Part shown: positions 23,120-35,110 of the stretch, in pieces
Layout of the letters: each line of letters opens with the position of its first letter
How positions within the stretch are numbered: the stretch's first letter is position 1
NCBI GenBank assembly: GCA_021014325.1
Contig: CM037461.1
Coordinates: 22,367,376 to 22,431,375 of the forward strand
Direction of reading: 5' to 3'
Source: Plazaster borealis
Taxonomy: Eukaryota; Echinodermata; Asteroidea; Forcipulatida; Labidiasteridae
Length of the DNA: 64,000 nucleotides
Translations under genes and position numbers: made by a program
Notes under the pieces: model-generated
What the model saw: the letters and a program-made list of their open reading frames with translations, nothing else
What the model was told of the DNA's origin: nothing
Databases searched by the model: none

Positions 23120-24784
23120 CGAGTATTTCATACGAATGGAATGATTTTTGTCCCCGAGTGAAAGTCATTATATAACGGTTTAGCTCGTAAAGGGAAACCC
23201 CCTTTATTGTCTGTGTGTTTGTAAATATAAACTTCGTGTCGTCATCCTGTTGGGTTGGAACATTTGATCTGGAGTGAATAAACAAGGATGCGGAAAACAC
23301 ATAATTTAATCAAAGTCACCAACAGTGGGTAAAAACCACTGTCAAATATCGCCTATAAATGTTAAATCGAGGTTAAAGAAAACACAAAACAAAACTTCTT
23401 TTTTTTAAAGTGTTCATAACTAGCCTATTTATAACAATTAAAGAATTTTACATGAGGAAGTGACAAAATGGTATAAACATAAAACATATCAAATTATAAA
23501 AATTGCTAATGAACATCAGATAATACCCCCAACAAAAATAATGATAATAATAAATGTATATAAAAATAAAAGGTAATTATAGAAAAAAAACAGTTTTTCA
23601 GTAATTTCTGGCAGCTCGTTTGTAATTTTTCTGAAATACTTAATTAGTTTACCTAAGTAATTGCTAACTTTATGTGGTTGATTAGTAAGGCTAGTGGATT
23701 TAACAAGGGAAAGTACGATTCGGTTATTGTGTAATGATGATGAAATAGTTCAACGCGCCATTTTTTAAAGGGACAGTGTACCATAATAAATATAAACAGT
23801 TTCCAAATAATACACTTAAAGAGATTAAAAACATTGGATCTGTTTCCAGATAATAATTTTAAAGATATTACAACATTTTGGTTAGTGTGTAATTATGATG
23901 AAATAGATCAACACCATATTTAAGAGGCAGTAAGGTTTATTAAGGGACAGTGTACCGTAATAATACAAAAAAGTGACTTTAAGAGATTAAAAATAACCTT
24001 TTGGAAAATACAACATTTAATTTATTTTATTTTCAAATCCGTAAAAAATACAAACGTGAGACAGTGAGAAGCTGTTGCAATCACTAATTGTTTGTTTTAC
24101 TTTATCTTAACTCTTTCTGGTAATGGAACTTTGGGATTATCAAAAGCGACTAGCGCCTTGTACCGTAGGACTGACCATCGAGAGGCCATGTAGAGAACAC
24201 CGCGAAGAAACTATTCAGTTTTATCAAAATGTGTGATGAAAACTCCGAGGGACTGAAAACCAAATCCACATTTTGGTTAGGCTGTGGTCTGATCAACACG
24301 TTAGGCTCCGGGGTACAAAGCTGAAGGACAGGAAACAGGTCATAACCTTATCCACTCTCCTTCAAAAGGGCTAACTGTTTTGTATGACGTTTTGTTTTTC
24401 TTGCTTTCTTTCTTTCTTCTTTACGTGAAATCCCTGTACGAAGAATTATGAGGAATGTTTATAACCAAATGTCAGACGAAATAGCGTATTGATACCCATT
24501 TTAAATTCGCAGCCGTTGTGTTTTTGTCTCCTGTCCCAAACATTGTAAACCATACCGACAAAGAAATGAAAAATAACTACCCCCCCCCCCCCCGCTTTCG
24601 CATTGTAAAGTTGTAATTAGCGCTTTGTATCCTTTGGAAAAGGCGCTTTATAAATACGGTTATTATTATTAGTATTATTATTAATAAAACACTCTATACA
24701 TTATTCACATACAAAACGTCCTTGCGGACGAGTCCATTTTAACTCAAAACATTACAAAAAAAGTTACCTCGAAATTATATCAGA
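23120..24784. other. No gene seen
   Basis: AT-rich; GGGACAGTGTACC(A/G)TAATAA occurs twice (23770, 23943), suggesting a dispersed repeat about 170 bp apart. Otherwise unremarkable. Confidence 0.4.
24590..24700 (+). mobile_element. SINE/LINE 3' tail with (ATT)n
   Basis: TTAGCGCTTTGTATCCTTTG, AAGGCGCTTTATAAATACGG then ATT repeats; similar tails at 33075-33140, 43490-43550 and 46170-46252. A 15-base C run precedes it. Confidence 0.45.
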
Positions 24785-25042
24785 AGCTCAGAGCCCAATT
24801 TCATGGCTCTGCTTACCACCGAATTCTGCGCTTGCGATCACCATTCTTTGCTGACAGGGGCAAGCACCGAATTTATGCATTTTGTGTAAGCGATGAATGC
24901 CTAGCATGGAGTAGGCTACGGGCACGCACAAGCAAAAATTCCCTGCTCACCTGTGAAATACGCTTGACGTAAGCGGAATTCCCTGCGTCCATGTAGGCGC
25001 CGAATCTTTGCTTAAGGTAAAACCATGAAATCGGGCCCTTAA
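24785..25042. mobile_element. MITE with GGGCCCAATTTCATGGCTCT-type ends
   Basis: Left end GAGCCCAATTTCATGGCTCT, right end complement CCATGAAATCGGGCCC. Sister copy at 57803-58032. Confidence 0.6.
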
Positions 25043-25086
25043 AAAAAAATGAAAAAAAATAACCAGAAACCACGCGTAACGGCTGC

Positions 25087-25124
25087 ACGTTGTGTAAGAC
25101 TATATAGTCTTATACAACGTGCAG
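25087..25124. repeat. Near-perfect palindrome
   Basis: CACGTTGTGTAAGACTATA and TATAGTCTTATACAACGTG form a hairpin with one mismatch. Confidence 0.6.
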
Positions 25125-26687
25125 CTTTGAATAGTATAATGCATTTTGAGAAACTTTTCACTTCGAAGTACTGCGGTTATGGAAAAAGGTATCACTTTTT
25201 ATCCCGCAAAAATGTTTATCTGAAAAGCGTTACTGGAGTTTGACCCATTAAAAACAAACTAAAACAACAAACAAAGACTTGTTCTCTCCCTTTAAATGAT
25301 CTATTTAATTCTTGAGAGTATTTACTTTGGCACCATTCCTAACTTTTAGAACTTAGTAAAAACTTCCGATTTATACTTTGGTTTAAAGAGGGAGGGAGTA
25401 ACCGATTCAATTGTATGATATACTCATTTTCCAACATTATAGAGTCATCATGTGAGTGTGGAAAAAAATGACAAGTATCTAACCTCACGTTAAGATGGTG
25501 GAATTTTTCAATTTTGTAGACCGATTGCGCGACCAATGTCACGCGACCTACTGTGGGTGTAAAACATCAATAAACAAAGCGTCTTCCATACAGGAAAAAG
25601 CCGTTGTTGTAAGGTATATGATGTTTGATGCATTTGTTTAATTGATCGAAAAATTTTCTGTATTTTTTCGGTTTGTGATAAAATATTCCAGAGTCTGTAA
25701 CCAAACCTACCGGAGTGGCTGAAAAGGCCACTAAGGACAGGTTACAATGAGTCCAAATGCTACATGGAAGGAACGTTTATGTTCAAGATGATGTGGTGCT
25801 TACACACAAGAATCTCACAATTTTGAAGCTGAAATCATCAAAAAGAAAAGGTTTTCCAAAACTGTATGATTCCTTTGTCTATTTGAAATTTCGCAAGGCT
25901 AAACGCTCACCTTTCCAACGCTCTACTTTTACTACATGTATAGTGATTTATATTACAAACACAAGACCCGGTGCAACAGGTGTACTCCTCCTTTGCATAC
26001 CAGGACGAGGGTCGCTACGGCGTCATCCGACGCCGGTAGGGCAAAACTCAAAACAAACTTCTCTGTGGTTGAATACTAGTAATTTATGAAACAGTAATGG
26101 GATTTAAATCTCGAAATTTGTGTGGTTTCTCATTACTTCGTGAGCTAACACTGTCCGCCATTTTGTATTTAGGACCAAATTGTTTTACTCCACAAAAACC
26201 ACACAAATTCGAGGTATGTTTGTGTTGATTATTATATTCTACTTTTAAAACATATTTTCAAACATTCATTTCACAACAGCGCTTTTTGTAGCCCAAAGTG
26301 CCCAATCCGAAGGCAACGTGGCCCTTTAATCTGTTGTTTTCCGAATCAAGTTTCTTTCGTTTCATGGTTCAATGGTATAACAATGTGTCTAGACAACCGT
26401 GAAACAGCCGTTGATCTTGGAGGAAGTAACGTTAGAATTGTAAAATGATAAGATGAGGAAAAGGAATAATTTACTTGTAGTTACGCAATGCAATCATTTT
26501 TAACGATTAGAAAGGTTTTGGTTATAGGCCTATGCAAGCAACAAAAAAAAAGTAACTTCATTCATTTTTTTATGTTTTTATTTGTTTTCACAAGTTTTTT
26601 TTTTTTTGGCTTTTAAAGGAGTGATTTGGGAAAGTCCCTGATATTGTCAATACGATTCCAAATTATTCAGACAGTTTGTACACAATA
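25125..26687. other. No gene seen; old repeats
   Basis: 26155-26330 shares ACTTTTAAAACAT and GGCAACGTG(G/T)CCCTTTAA with 33800-33990, an unclassified dispersed element. The 110-codon frame at 25757 has no supporting motif. Confidence 0.35.
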
Positions 26688-26800
26688 GACTCCTTACATG
26701 GCCGCCATCTTTGATGACAAACAATGGAAACGTGCACGCGCACGACTCTCAGCCAATCATCTTCACGCACTCACGTTTCATCACAATGGTAGTCTTTAAG
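26688..26800. mobile_element. Small foldback element, CCGCCATCTTTGATG family
   Basis: Shares GGCCGCCATCTTTGATGACA with the 4945 copy; diverged right arm. Confidence 0.5.
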
Positions 26801-26877
26801 AAGAAAACGGTCATAATTTCAATCTAAAAGATCATACGAAAGCCCAATATTGCCGGCAAAATTACGAATTCGTTATT

Positions 26878-26985
26878 ATGCATTCGAGCCCGTTATTACG
26901 GATTCACAATCTGTTAAGGATTCACAATCCACTGTTACGGAGTCACAATCCGTTGGTAAGGATTCACAATTACGGATTCCCTATT
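26878..26985 (+). repeat. Degenerate short tandem repeat (GGATTCACAATCC)
   Basis: About six copies of a 14-17-bp unit around GGATTCACAATCCGTTA. Confidence 0.6.
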
Positions 26986-27301
26986 TCTATTTTGGAAATA
27001 AATAATAAAATTAATGGAAATTCACAGAGTGTGTGGGTGGGACGGGACGATTGGCTCACTATTTCACACGGATACTAAACAAAACACGACTATACAGATC
27101 AAACAAGCAGTAGTGTAAAATAGCTAATTATTGTAAACGTGTTGCCAAACATTGACGAAAAGTACGTGCACGCACTCTCACTTTTTTTTTCTTTTTTTGG
27201 GGGGGGGGGGTTGGAGGGCACGCGCGTGCAGTAACTTTATGAGGGTAATAGTCATTGATCTCAATATAATAGAGATCAATGGTAATAGTATACATTTTGC
27301 A

Positions 27302-27420
27302 TATGACGTCATATGAGTAGGGCGCCCTTAGTTGCCTAGAGGTCAAAAGGACGTTTTTCATTGGCCAGTCCTGTGCGCCGCGCATACAAATCTGTGCGTT
27401 TTCCATCGGTTTACCTTTAA
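27302..27420. mobile_element. Dispersed element with CGCCGCGCATA core, inverted copy
   Basis: Inverse of 20868-21017. A C-rich homopolymer (27194-27210) and a short hairpin (27257-27283) lie beside it. Confidence 0.4.
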
Positions 27421-27903
27421 GTTAGCGGCTGTATGACATCAATGCATAAAGTCTATTCCATGTACAGCCATAGGCCTTCTTTGAGTATGACGACACAACC
27501 CCTTTAACTTCGGATGTGGTTTACCCTGTAGGCTACACGTTTTTTGAGAGCTGGGAGTTAGGTGTTTTTTTTATTGGAAGCACTGATAAATCAGGAAACT
27601 ATTTTTACAAAATGTAATAGGGAAAATCCGGCCGTGTATGGGATATTTTTTAATCACCTCCTGAAAAGGACATTGGACTTAATTACAAGCTTTTATACTC
27701 GGATGAATTATCAGTGATTCTAAAATAGCATACCGGTTACATTAGAAATGTAACAAAATGCAAAATAATTGTTCATGAAAAATGGGGGAAAGCGAACTGA
27801 TGTGGAGCTAGATTTCCCTAATATCATAAAGTATTGATGGGAATGAAAATCGTAGTTGCAGACCCGTTTTCTAATATGGAATACATGACTGTGTATGATT
27901 GTT

Positions 27904-27952
27904 AGTTTGTTGTTTGTTTGTTTGTTTGTTTGTTTGTTCGTTTGTTCGTTTG
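27904..27952 (+). repeat. (GTTT)n microsatellite
   Basis: TTTGTTTGTTTGTTTG run with late GTTC variants, beside the family B MITE. Confidence 0.85.
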
Positions 27953-27987
27953 TGGGGGTGTCGGGGTGTTATTGCGTTAGTTAGTCA

Positions 27988-28389
27988 GGGGCCATTCAGA
28001 ATAGTCAATGTTAGAAAAATTCGAATTTTTTTCTCGAATCTGTGGGTTGGTGAGTCGAAAGAAATTAAAAATCGAAATTCAGTTTTTGTTTAAACAAATT
28101 ACAAAGGCCCCCCTATATACAAACGAAAAAGAGGAAGAACAAATACTCAGCTGGCCAAGATTGTCAATTTCATTCCTGATTATACTACAAAGCCAGGAAA
28201 AGCCATTGAAAACTACTGATGTTGGATACCTTTGATCTCAAATATCTTGTTCATTTGAGGCATTACTTTGTTCTTCAGTGTGTAGATTATAATATGAAGC
28301 CATTCAATATTTAAAAGTCGAAATTTGGGGTGGATGGTCGGGTCAGAACAATTCGAAAAATTTTAACATTGACTATTCTGAATGGCCCC
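27988..28389. mobile_element. MITE family B, full length
   Basis: Ends GGGGCCATTCAGAATAGTC and ACTATTCTGAATGGCCCC. About 400 bp; preserves the empty TTAA site (28311-28314) that is occupied in the 30094 copy. Confidence 0.78.
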
Positions 28390-28779
28390 TTAGTTTGTTT
28401 AATTGTTTGTTTGTCTGTTTTTTTGCTATTTCACTGAGTTGAAGCAAATCGATGCGTGTCTGTGAGAATGGTCTAGCACCTTGTTATGAAATGAGAAGTC
28501 CAACTGTCATTGCCAATGGGTACAAGAATCAAACAAAATGGTTTCACTGTGATTGATTTGTTTCTTTTTAAAAAAAACTGGTCCTTATTCAAAACAGCCC
28601 AAGTATTTGCATTTAAGAATTATTTAATTATAAAGATTCATACATTAAATGGCTACGTAAGGGTTAATTATATGTAGGCCTATTTAAAGTTCGATTTATT
28701 TTTTTATCTGTCTGTTTTTATGTATGAGAGTGTATGATGTGTTTGATGGTAATATCCTAACCTCAACACACTTAGATTT

Positions 28780-29720
28780 TCGGCGTAACATTTTTTTCTC
28801 TCAATATATTCAGATGACGCTAAACAAAAATTCCAACCTGTGAAATTTTCACAGGTTAGTTTTATTGTATATATCCATATAGGATTGAAACAAACAGTGG
28901 GTTACATTTACCAAACGTATACAATCCCTTTAAATCAAAGATCAATATTGTACCACAACTAGGGGATCAGCTTGCCTCGGTACCTTACCATTACCCTTTT
29001 TCATACTGCGGTTTAATATGGACAAAGATATCACTCTTTATCCCCAAAATTTAAATCTAAGAAGCGTTACTGACAGTCACGTTTCTCAGATAGTGTATTC
29101 ATGACGACACATCCTCTTTACATAATTAAATTCCTGGAGGTAAAATTACAGTACGTCTCTTCGATATCCAACAGTTAACCACAATTATTTTCCCTCATAT
29201 TTTGTCCGTCTTGTTATTTCGGGTGGTAAAATTAAACAACAGCTTCGATAACTTCGAAGATGGAACATTTTCTGGACTCTCTGGTCTCACCTTCCTGTAT
29301 TCATTTACATTCATGTTCTAAAAAGGGTCAGTTTACGTTTGGTAAAGACTCTGAAAATTAACGACAATAAAAACTTACTTGGTAAGAAGTACATGCAGCT
29401 TTGGATGGTATAATGCATTTTGAAAAACTTTTCCCTTCGAAAGTACTGCGGTTTAATAATATGGAAAAAGATATCACTTTTTATCCCCAAAATTTGAATC
29501 TAAGAAGCGTAACCGACAGTAACGTTTCTCAGATAGTGTATTCCAATTGCAGATTATTCTTCCTGCGTGGACATACCGCTCCAGATTTTCGGCAATATCT
29601 CAAAAACGGTACCACCTTTTGAAATGAAATTTTCACAGGTTAATTTTATTGTATATATCAATAAAGGATTGAAACAAACAGTGGGTTGTGACATTTACCA
29701 AACGTATACAATCCCTTTAA
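28780..29720. mobile_element. Two diverged copies of the GTATACAATCCCTTT foldback family
   Basis: Right ends ACCAAACGTATACAATCCCTTT occur at about 28911 and 29697, each followed by the same flank (AAATCAAAGATCAATATTGTACC). The 29000-29230 part shares blocks with both the 29400-29600 and 30780-30960 stretches, indicating a segmental duplication as well as MITE copies. Confidence 0.5.
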
Positions 29721-30093
29721 ATCAAAGATCAATATTGTACCACAACCAGGGGATCAGCTTTGCTCGACCTTACCATTAGGGCCTATTGTTCATGTATGTG
29801 GACCCATGGGTTCGATAACCACCTACGATAGATGATGTATCATTGCCCGTAAATTTGCCGACTTAACACTGCAAGGAAGTGGGAACTTTCTATTGCCCTT
29901 GACGAAATATGATTTATTATTAATGTTTCTGTTTTGTTATTTCTATTTGTATTTGTTTGTTTGGTTGCTTTCCTTGTCTCCTTCGCTTTGAAACCAAAAC
30001 TTTGCAATAATTAGTTGAAACTGAAAGCAATGTATATATGTATTAATAATTGAAGTCCGACGTTGTGCGTACGTACTTCATGAACATACTTTT

Positions 30094-30754
30094 GATGGGT
30101 GGGTCAAAAGAAATAACTGAAAATCGAAATTCATTTTGTGTTTAAAAAAATTACATATATTAACAAACGTATAATTAGGCCAGGAAAAGCCATTGAAAAC
30201 TACTGATGTTGGATACCTTTGATCTAAAATATATGGTTCATTTGAGGCATTACTTCGGTGTATAGATTATATTATGAAGCCATTCAATAATTCAATATTT
30301 AAAGGCATCGTACACGTTTGGAAATTGTCAAAGACCAGTGTTCTCACTTGGTGTATCCCAACATATGCATAAAATAACAAGCCTGTGAAAATTTGGGCTC
30401 AATTGGTCATCGAAGTTGCAAGAAAATGATGAAAGAAAAAACACCCTTGTTGTACAAATTTGTGTGCTTTCAGATAAAATAATAAAAAGTTCTTGCAAGA
30501 AGTTTTTATTATTATAGTGAGAAATTACCTCTTTCTCAAAAACTACGTTACTTCAGAGGGAGTCGTTTCTCACAATGTTTTATACTATCAACAGCTCTCT
30601 GTTGCTCGTTACCAAGTCAGTTTTTATGCTAATACATATTTTGAGTAATTACCAAACGTGTACGATGCCTTTAAAAGTCGAAATTTTGGGGGGGGGGGGG
30701 GTGGGTGGTTGACAGTTTCGAATTTTTTTAACATTGACTATTCTGAATGGCCCC
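30094..30754. mobile_element. MITE family B, 5'-truncated, interrupted by family A element
   Basis: Aligns with 28040-28389 on both sides of the 30303-30670 insertion; the left terminus is missing, the right terminus ACTATTCTGAATGGCCCC is present. Confidence 0.75.
30303..30670. mobile_element. TTAA-flanked MITE, family A, nested in family B element
   Basis: 368 bp with TTAA on both sides (30299-30302, 30671-30674). Lies inside a family B MITE; the uninterrupted site is seen at 28311-28314. Confidence 0.85.
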
Positions 30755-31088
30755 TTAGAAGCAATTCAAAGATTTCGCATTCTCGTAAAGTGTTATAGCG
30801 GAACCATTATACCGTCTAATGACCATGTGCGAATTTTGTTGTTATTATTAATAATCACATCCTCTTTAAATATTAAAATTCCTGGAGGTAAAATTACTGT
30901 ATGTATCCTCGATATCCAACAGTTAACCACCATTATTTTCCCTCATATTTTTGTCCGTATATAGTCTTGCTATTCCGGTTGGTAAACATTACGAATAAGG
31001 TATCTTGAATGAATTGATACCACACTGCAAAAACCGGGGGTGTTAAAATTGACACCATGTTTTTCTTCCTATCGTGTCCACACACGCT

Positions 31089-31384
31089 ATAGACTCATTG
31101 CACAACGCGCAGCGTACTCACTGCGCCTATCCTGGGTGTCATTTTGGGTGTCAAAATCGTATACAAACATGCACAAAAGAGAGTTGACACCCTCAAATTA
31201 CGCGCAATGCTCGGAGGTGCGTTCCGCGTTGTGTAAGGGGTCTATAGAAATCAATAGGTTCCCTTGCATAACGCGAAACGCTTCAGGTACGCTGAGGTCA
31301 CGCGCACGATTTTACGCACAGAGAACAGCTATCGTCCAATGATCTGCCTCCTTTTTGAGAGTGTGACGTCATATGTAATGGGTC
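31089..31384. mobile_element. MITE family X
   Basis: Near-identical to 3875-4168, including TGGGTGTCAAAATCGTATAC and CGTCCAATGATCTGCCTCC. Confidence 0.6.
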
Positions 31385-31389
31385 GTGTT

Positions 31390-31640
31390 GTGTTTCAGCC
31401 ATGACTGAGCACTGTCTTTGGCATTTTCATTTAATTCAGCATGGTCTCCAGCCCTGCTCCAGTGGGGGACACCTGCTGAGTAGGTGATTCACTGTTTGTG
31501 GTTCAGAACCACAAGCATGGTCACATCCTGGTCGTTCAGATAGCCACATTTCTTTGGCGTTACTTTGCAGCGACCGGTAGGCTACATGATCTGAGTTGGT
31601 TGAGGCATTTCCATGCAGCCCAACTTGAGTCAGCACCGGT
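31390..31640 (-). pseudogene. Retrotransposon ORF C-terminal fragment
   Basis: Minus-strand frame MWLSERPGCDHACGSEPQTV then NHLLSRCP: the C-x-C-G...Q-T-x-x-H-L-L-x-x-C-P pattern found at the end of many non-LTR ORFs. Related relic at 34985. Confidence 0.6.
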
Positions 31641-31649
31641 TAGGAGTTC

Positions 31650-32660
31650 TTCTTTTGCACTTTTAAAATAAATTAATACTACTGTGAATCGATGATTAAT
31701 GTAATCAATAAATGATTTCTGTATTCGATAAGTAGTTACTGTAATCAGTAAGTTATGACTGTTATAATAAATCATTACTGTGTTTAATAAATTATTACTG
31801 TATCCAATAAATATTTTATGTTACCAATCAATCCTCACTGGTATATAGACCTTTATCATGGTGCGGCCATCTTGATTGTCTCCCAATCAAATCAATGTAA
31901 CCAATCCGAAGCTGGAAGGAGAAATAGTCTGGTTCCTTTTTGTACAGTGAATGTTATTATTCATTGCTGGTGTTGGATACAGGGAACATGACCAAGATGG
32001 TGGCAGCATGATAAAGGTCTATTCAATAGTGACTGTATAGTGACGTAGTTAACAAATAGTGACTGTAATCAATACATAGTGGCTGTATTCAATAAAATGT
32101 GACTGTAATCAATAAATAGTGACTGTAATCAATACATGGTGACTGTATTCAATAAATAGTGACTGTAATCAATAAATAGTGACTGTAATCAATAAATATT
32201 GAATGTACGGTAATCAATAAATAGTGACTGTAATCAATAGTGATTGTAATCAATAAATAGTGTCTGATAGTGACTGTATTAATAAATAGTGAATGTCAAT
32301 TAAAAGTGAATGTAATCAATAATAGTGACTGTAATCAATAAATAGTGACTGTAATCAATAATAGTGACTGTAATCAATAAATAGTGACTGTTATCAATAA
32401 ATATTGAATGTACGGTACTCAATAAATAGTGACTATAATCAATAGCGATTGTAATCAATAAAATATAATGATTATAATCAATAAATAGTGTCTGATAGTG
32501 ACTGTAATCAATAAATAGTGAATGTAATCAATAAAAAGTGACTGTAATCAATAATAGTGACTGTAATCAATAAATAGTGACTTACAGTAATCAATAAATA
32601 GTGACTGTAATCAATAAATTGTGACTGTAATTAATAAAAAGTGACTGTAATCAATGAGCC
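31650..32660 (+). repeat. ~20-bp minisatellite array (AATAAATAGTGACTGTAATC)
   Basis: Dozens of copies of AATAAATAGTGACTGTAATC with variants lacking a few bases. More diverged left of the MITE (31650-31846) than right of it (32027-32655). No coding potential. Confidence 0.9.
31847..32026. mobile_element. MITE family Y inserted in minisatellite
   Basis: Inverted ends ATAGACCTTTATCATGGTGC and GCATGATAAAGGTCTAT. It separates two parts of the ~20-bp repeat array. Confidence 0.7.
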
Positions 32661-33179
32661 AGACCCAAGACACTTTAATGCCACAAAAACTGCTGTTTAC
32701 CTCCCGCGATATTAGTGTAAGCAACAGGGAAGAAACAAAGCACAGCTTCCTACTTTCTTTGTCACTTTTGTTGCTTGTTTGTCCAGTTTGAGTTAATTAT
32801 TTGCCAATGATTTGCCAAGTCGAGACCAGGAAGTTTGAGACCAAGACCGACACCAGGTTGAAAGGGAGAAGAACATCGACGCGTTTGATCAACAAAAGTA
32901 GATTACGAGACTGATACTGAGAGCCGGCTTGAGACGTAAACAACCCGCGATGAAATGAAAGAAACTGATTCACCAACGAAGTGTGCAATGTCTAACAAAA
33001 AGAACATAATTAGAAAGAACCTAACTCAAAATCTTCCCCCAAAAACGTCTTTAAATTTAAAAGAAAATAATAATAATAAGCGCTTTGAGACGCCCGTAGA
33101 AAAGGCACTTTATAAAAATGTGTTGCTATTATTATTTCAAATAACTATTTTGTACCAATCTATGTTTATGTAACATTTA
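32661..33179. other. No gene seen
   Basis: Holds a segment (GAGACCGACACC... to AACCCGCGATGAAATGAAA) repeated in diverged form at 33560-33630, and a SINE/LINE-type tail (AATAATAATAAGCGCTTTGA). Confidence 0.4.
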
Positions 33180-33375
33180 TTGTTGCGGTACCCGCTGCTA
33201 AAAATATATAATTCGAACTGCATCTGCTAACTGGTAATAACGGCGGTCTAGGGGTATAAGACATCTGCTCTGGAATAGACAAAGGTCATGGGTTCGAATC
33301 CTACCCGAGTAATATGCCTGTGGATTTCTTTTTCAAAGGACTCGGGCAAGTTAACAGTGCTTTACACACATCGGT
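33180..33375 (+). mobile_element. tRNA-related SINE (family S2)
   Basis: Starts TTGTTGCGGTACCCGCTGCT, A box GGTCTAGGGGTATAAGAC, B box GGTTCGAATCC, then GAGTAATATGCCTGTGGATT. Same family at 44838 and 45219. Confidence 0.7.
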
Positions 33376-34984
33376 GTTTGGGGAAAAAACAAATAATAAT
33401 CTTATATATGCAAAGTGTTAGAAATAATAATAGCGATTATGATTAGTAATTGTTTACTGTGATCAATACGAGTAGGGCCCAAGACATGTTACTGATTTAT
33501 AACGACACCGTTGTCGGTACAAAAGGTGTCAGACACCCGGACACGTTTGATCGATATTAATAGATTACGAAACTGATATACCGAGGACGGCCTTGACACG
33601 TAAAGAACCCGCGATGAAATAAAATAAACTATCATGATTCCTAGGTGTGCAATTGTCTAAGATAAAACTCTTTCTTGAATGAAAGTGATTTAACCCAATT
33701 GTTACTTTTGTTTTATATTTATCAAAAACCAACAACAGCCTTTTCAAAAGGCAGCTACAAATTAATTTGTTTACAAAAAATGTGGAGTCAACAATTTGGC
33801 TCTACAAAATGGCGTGCCGTGTTAGTTCACGATGTAAAAGGAAAACCACGCAATTTCGAGGCATATTGTGTGGATCATTGCATTTTACTTTTAAAACATC
33901 TTTCTAACCATAATGCAATTTATAACAAACGGTTACAAACGCTGTTTATAGACCAACTCGCCCGATCCAAGGCAACGTGTCCCTTTAACATTAATTTTGA
34001 AACAAGTTGTGCAATAACGGTGTAGAATCAAACCCTCTGTGGTCGGATAATAGCTCTTCGAGTTCAATAGACTTCATAGAAAAAATAATACCACTATAAA
34101 TAACAATAAAGCCTTACACAAGGAAGTTCGGATCGGAAGTCCTATATACACAGATCAGATGAAGCGTAGGTTGAACGGAAACGAACAAGGTACTAACAGT
34201 GGGAAAACAAGAAAGCTTGTTTCATAATTTTAGAGAAGGTACGATGATTTTCGGAATCAAGCGCCGTGTATTCACCCATCGATTCCCCGCCGCCCCCGTG
34301 TGCGTGCGTTCGCACTAACACCATTTTTTTCTGCAGAAAAATACCATCCCGGAAAAAGTGAACAGAGAAACACCCCACATCAAGTAATACAAAATAAATA
34401 CAGGGATTTTTGCATTGGACTTTCGGGAAAAAACGCCATATACCCTGTTCAATTATTATTTTATAATAATTTGTATTTTTGGTAGTTTTGTTTTGTGGTG
34501 TTTTTTTTATCCCCACCCACCACACCATCTCCATTGGACTTTTTGGAAAAAACGCCCAACCTAATGAATCATTAGTTTATAATAATTAGAATTTTTGTTT
34601 ATTTTGTTGTTTAGTGGGTTTTTTCCCACCCACCATCTCCATCCGGGCACTCTAAAATTAATTGCTCATAAACAATGTTTACCCTTTCGGTATTAAACAA
34701 AAGGAAAATGGCCTCACTTGTGTAAAATTATTGCACAAAATCGAAAGTGGCAAAAAGTACCCATTACTGGATAATTTTTAATACAAACATGTGCGGCATT
34801 TTTAGCACAGCACAGTTGGGTAAGAAGTTTACCCATGTGACAACCATGTTCCCTTTTTACTAAAACAAAAAATGGGTAGACTTTACCCAATCTTCATTTT
34901 ACCCAGGTGTTGTGTTATTTTCTCACCCAATAGTTGGGTTATTATTTTACCCAGCAAAGTGAAAGTTGTGTAGTTAATTTAAAG
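33376..34984. other. No gene seen; dispersed repeats
   Basis: Includes repeated short segments (CATTGGACTTT(C/T)(G/T)GGAAAAAACGCC at 34415 and 34532, about 120 bp apart, each followed by TTTATAATAATT), a diverged tandem duplication. Confidence 0.4.
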
Positions 34985-35110
34985 GGGCTATCTGAACAAC
35001 CAGCAGGATGTGACCTGCACTATGCGGTTCTGAACCACAAGCAATGGATCACCTACTCAGAAGGAGAAGACATGCGAGGCTGACTGGAGATCTAGCTAAA
35101 AAAACAACAT
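34985..35110 (+). pseudogene. Relic related to the 31390 retrotransposon fragment
   Basis: GAACAACCAGCAGGATGTGA and GGTTCTGAACCACAAGCAAT are the complement of the 31460-31540 segment; multiple frame breaks. Confidence 0.5.

Noticed and set aside
25757..26089. 110-codon plus-strand frame
   Set aside because: No homologous motif, no splice context, and its surroundings share blocks with other repeats.
31650..32660. CRISPR-like array of short repeats
   Set aside because: Units are contiguous with no unique spacers and the genome is eukaryotic; it is a minisatellite.
33675..34025. 116-codon plus-strand frame
   Set aside because: Overlaps a dispersed repeat also present at 26155-26330; coding potential not supported.
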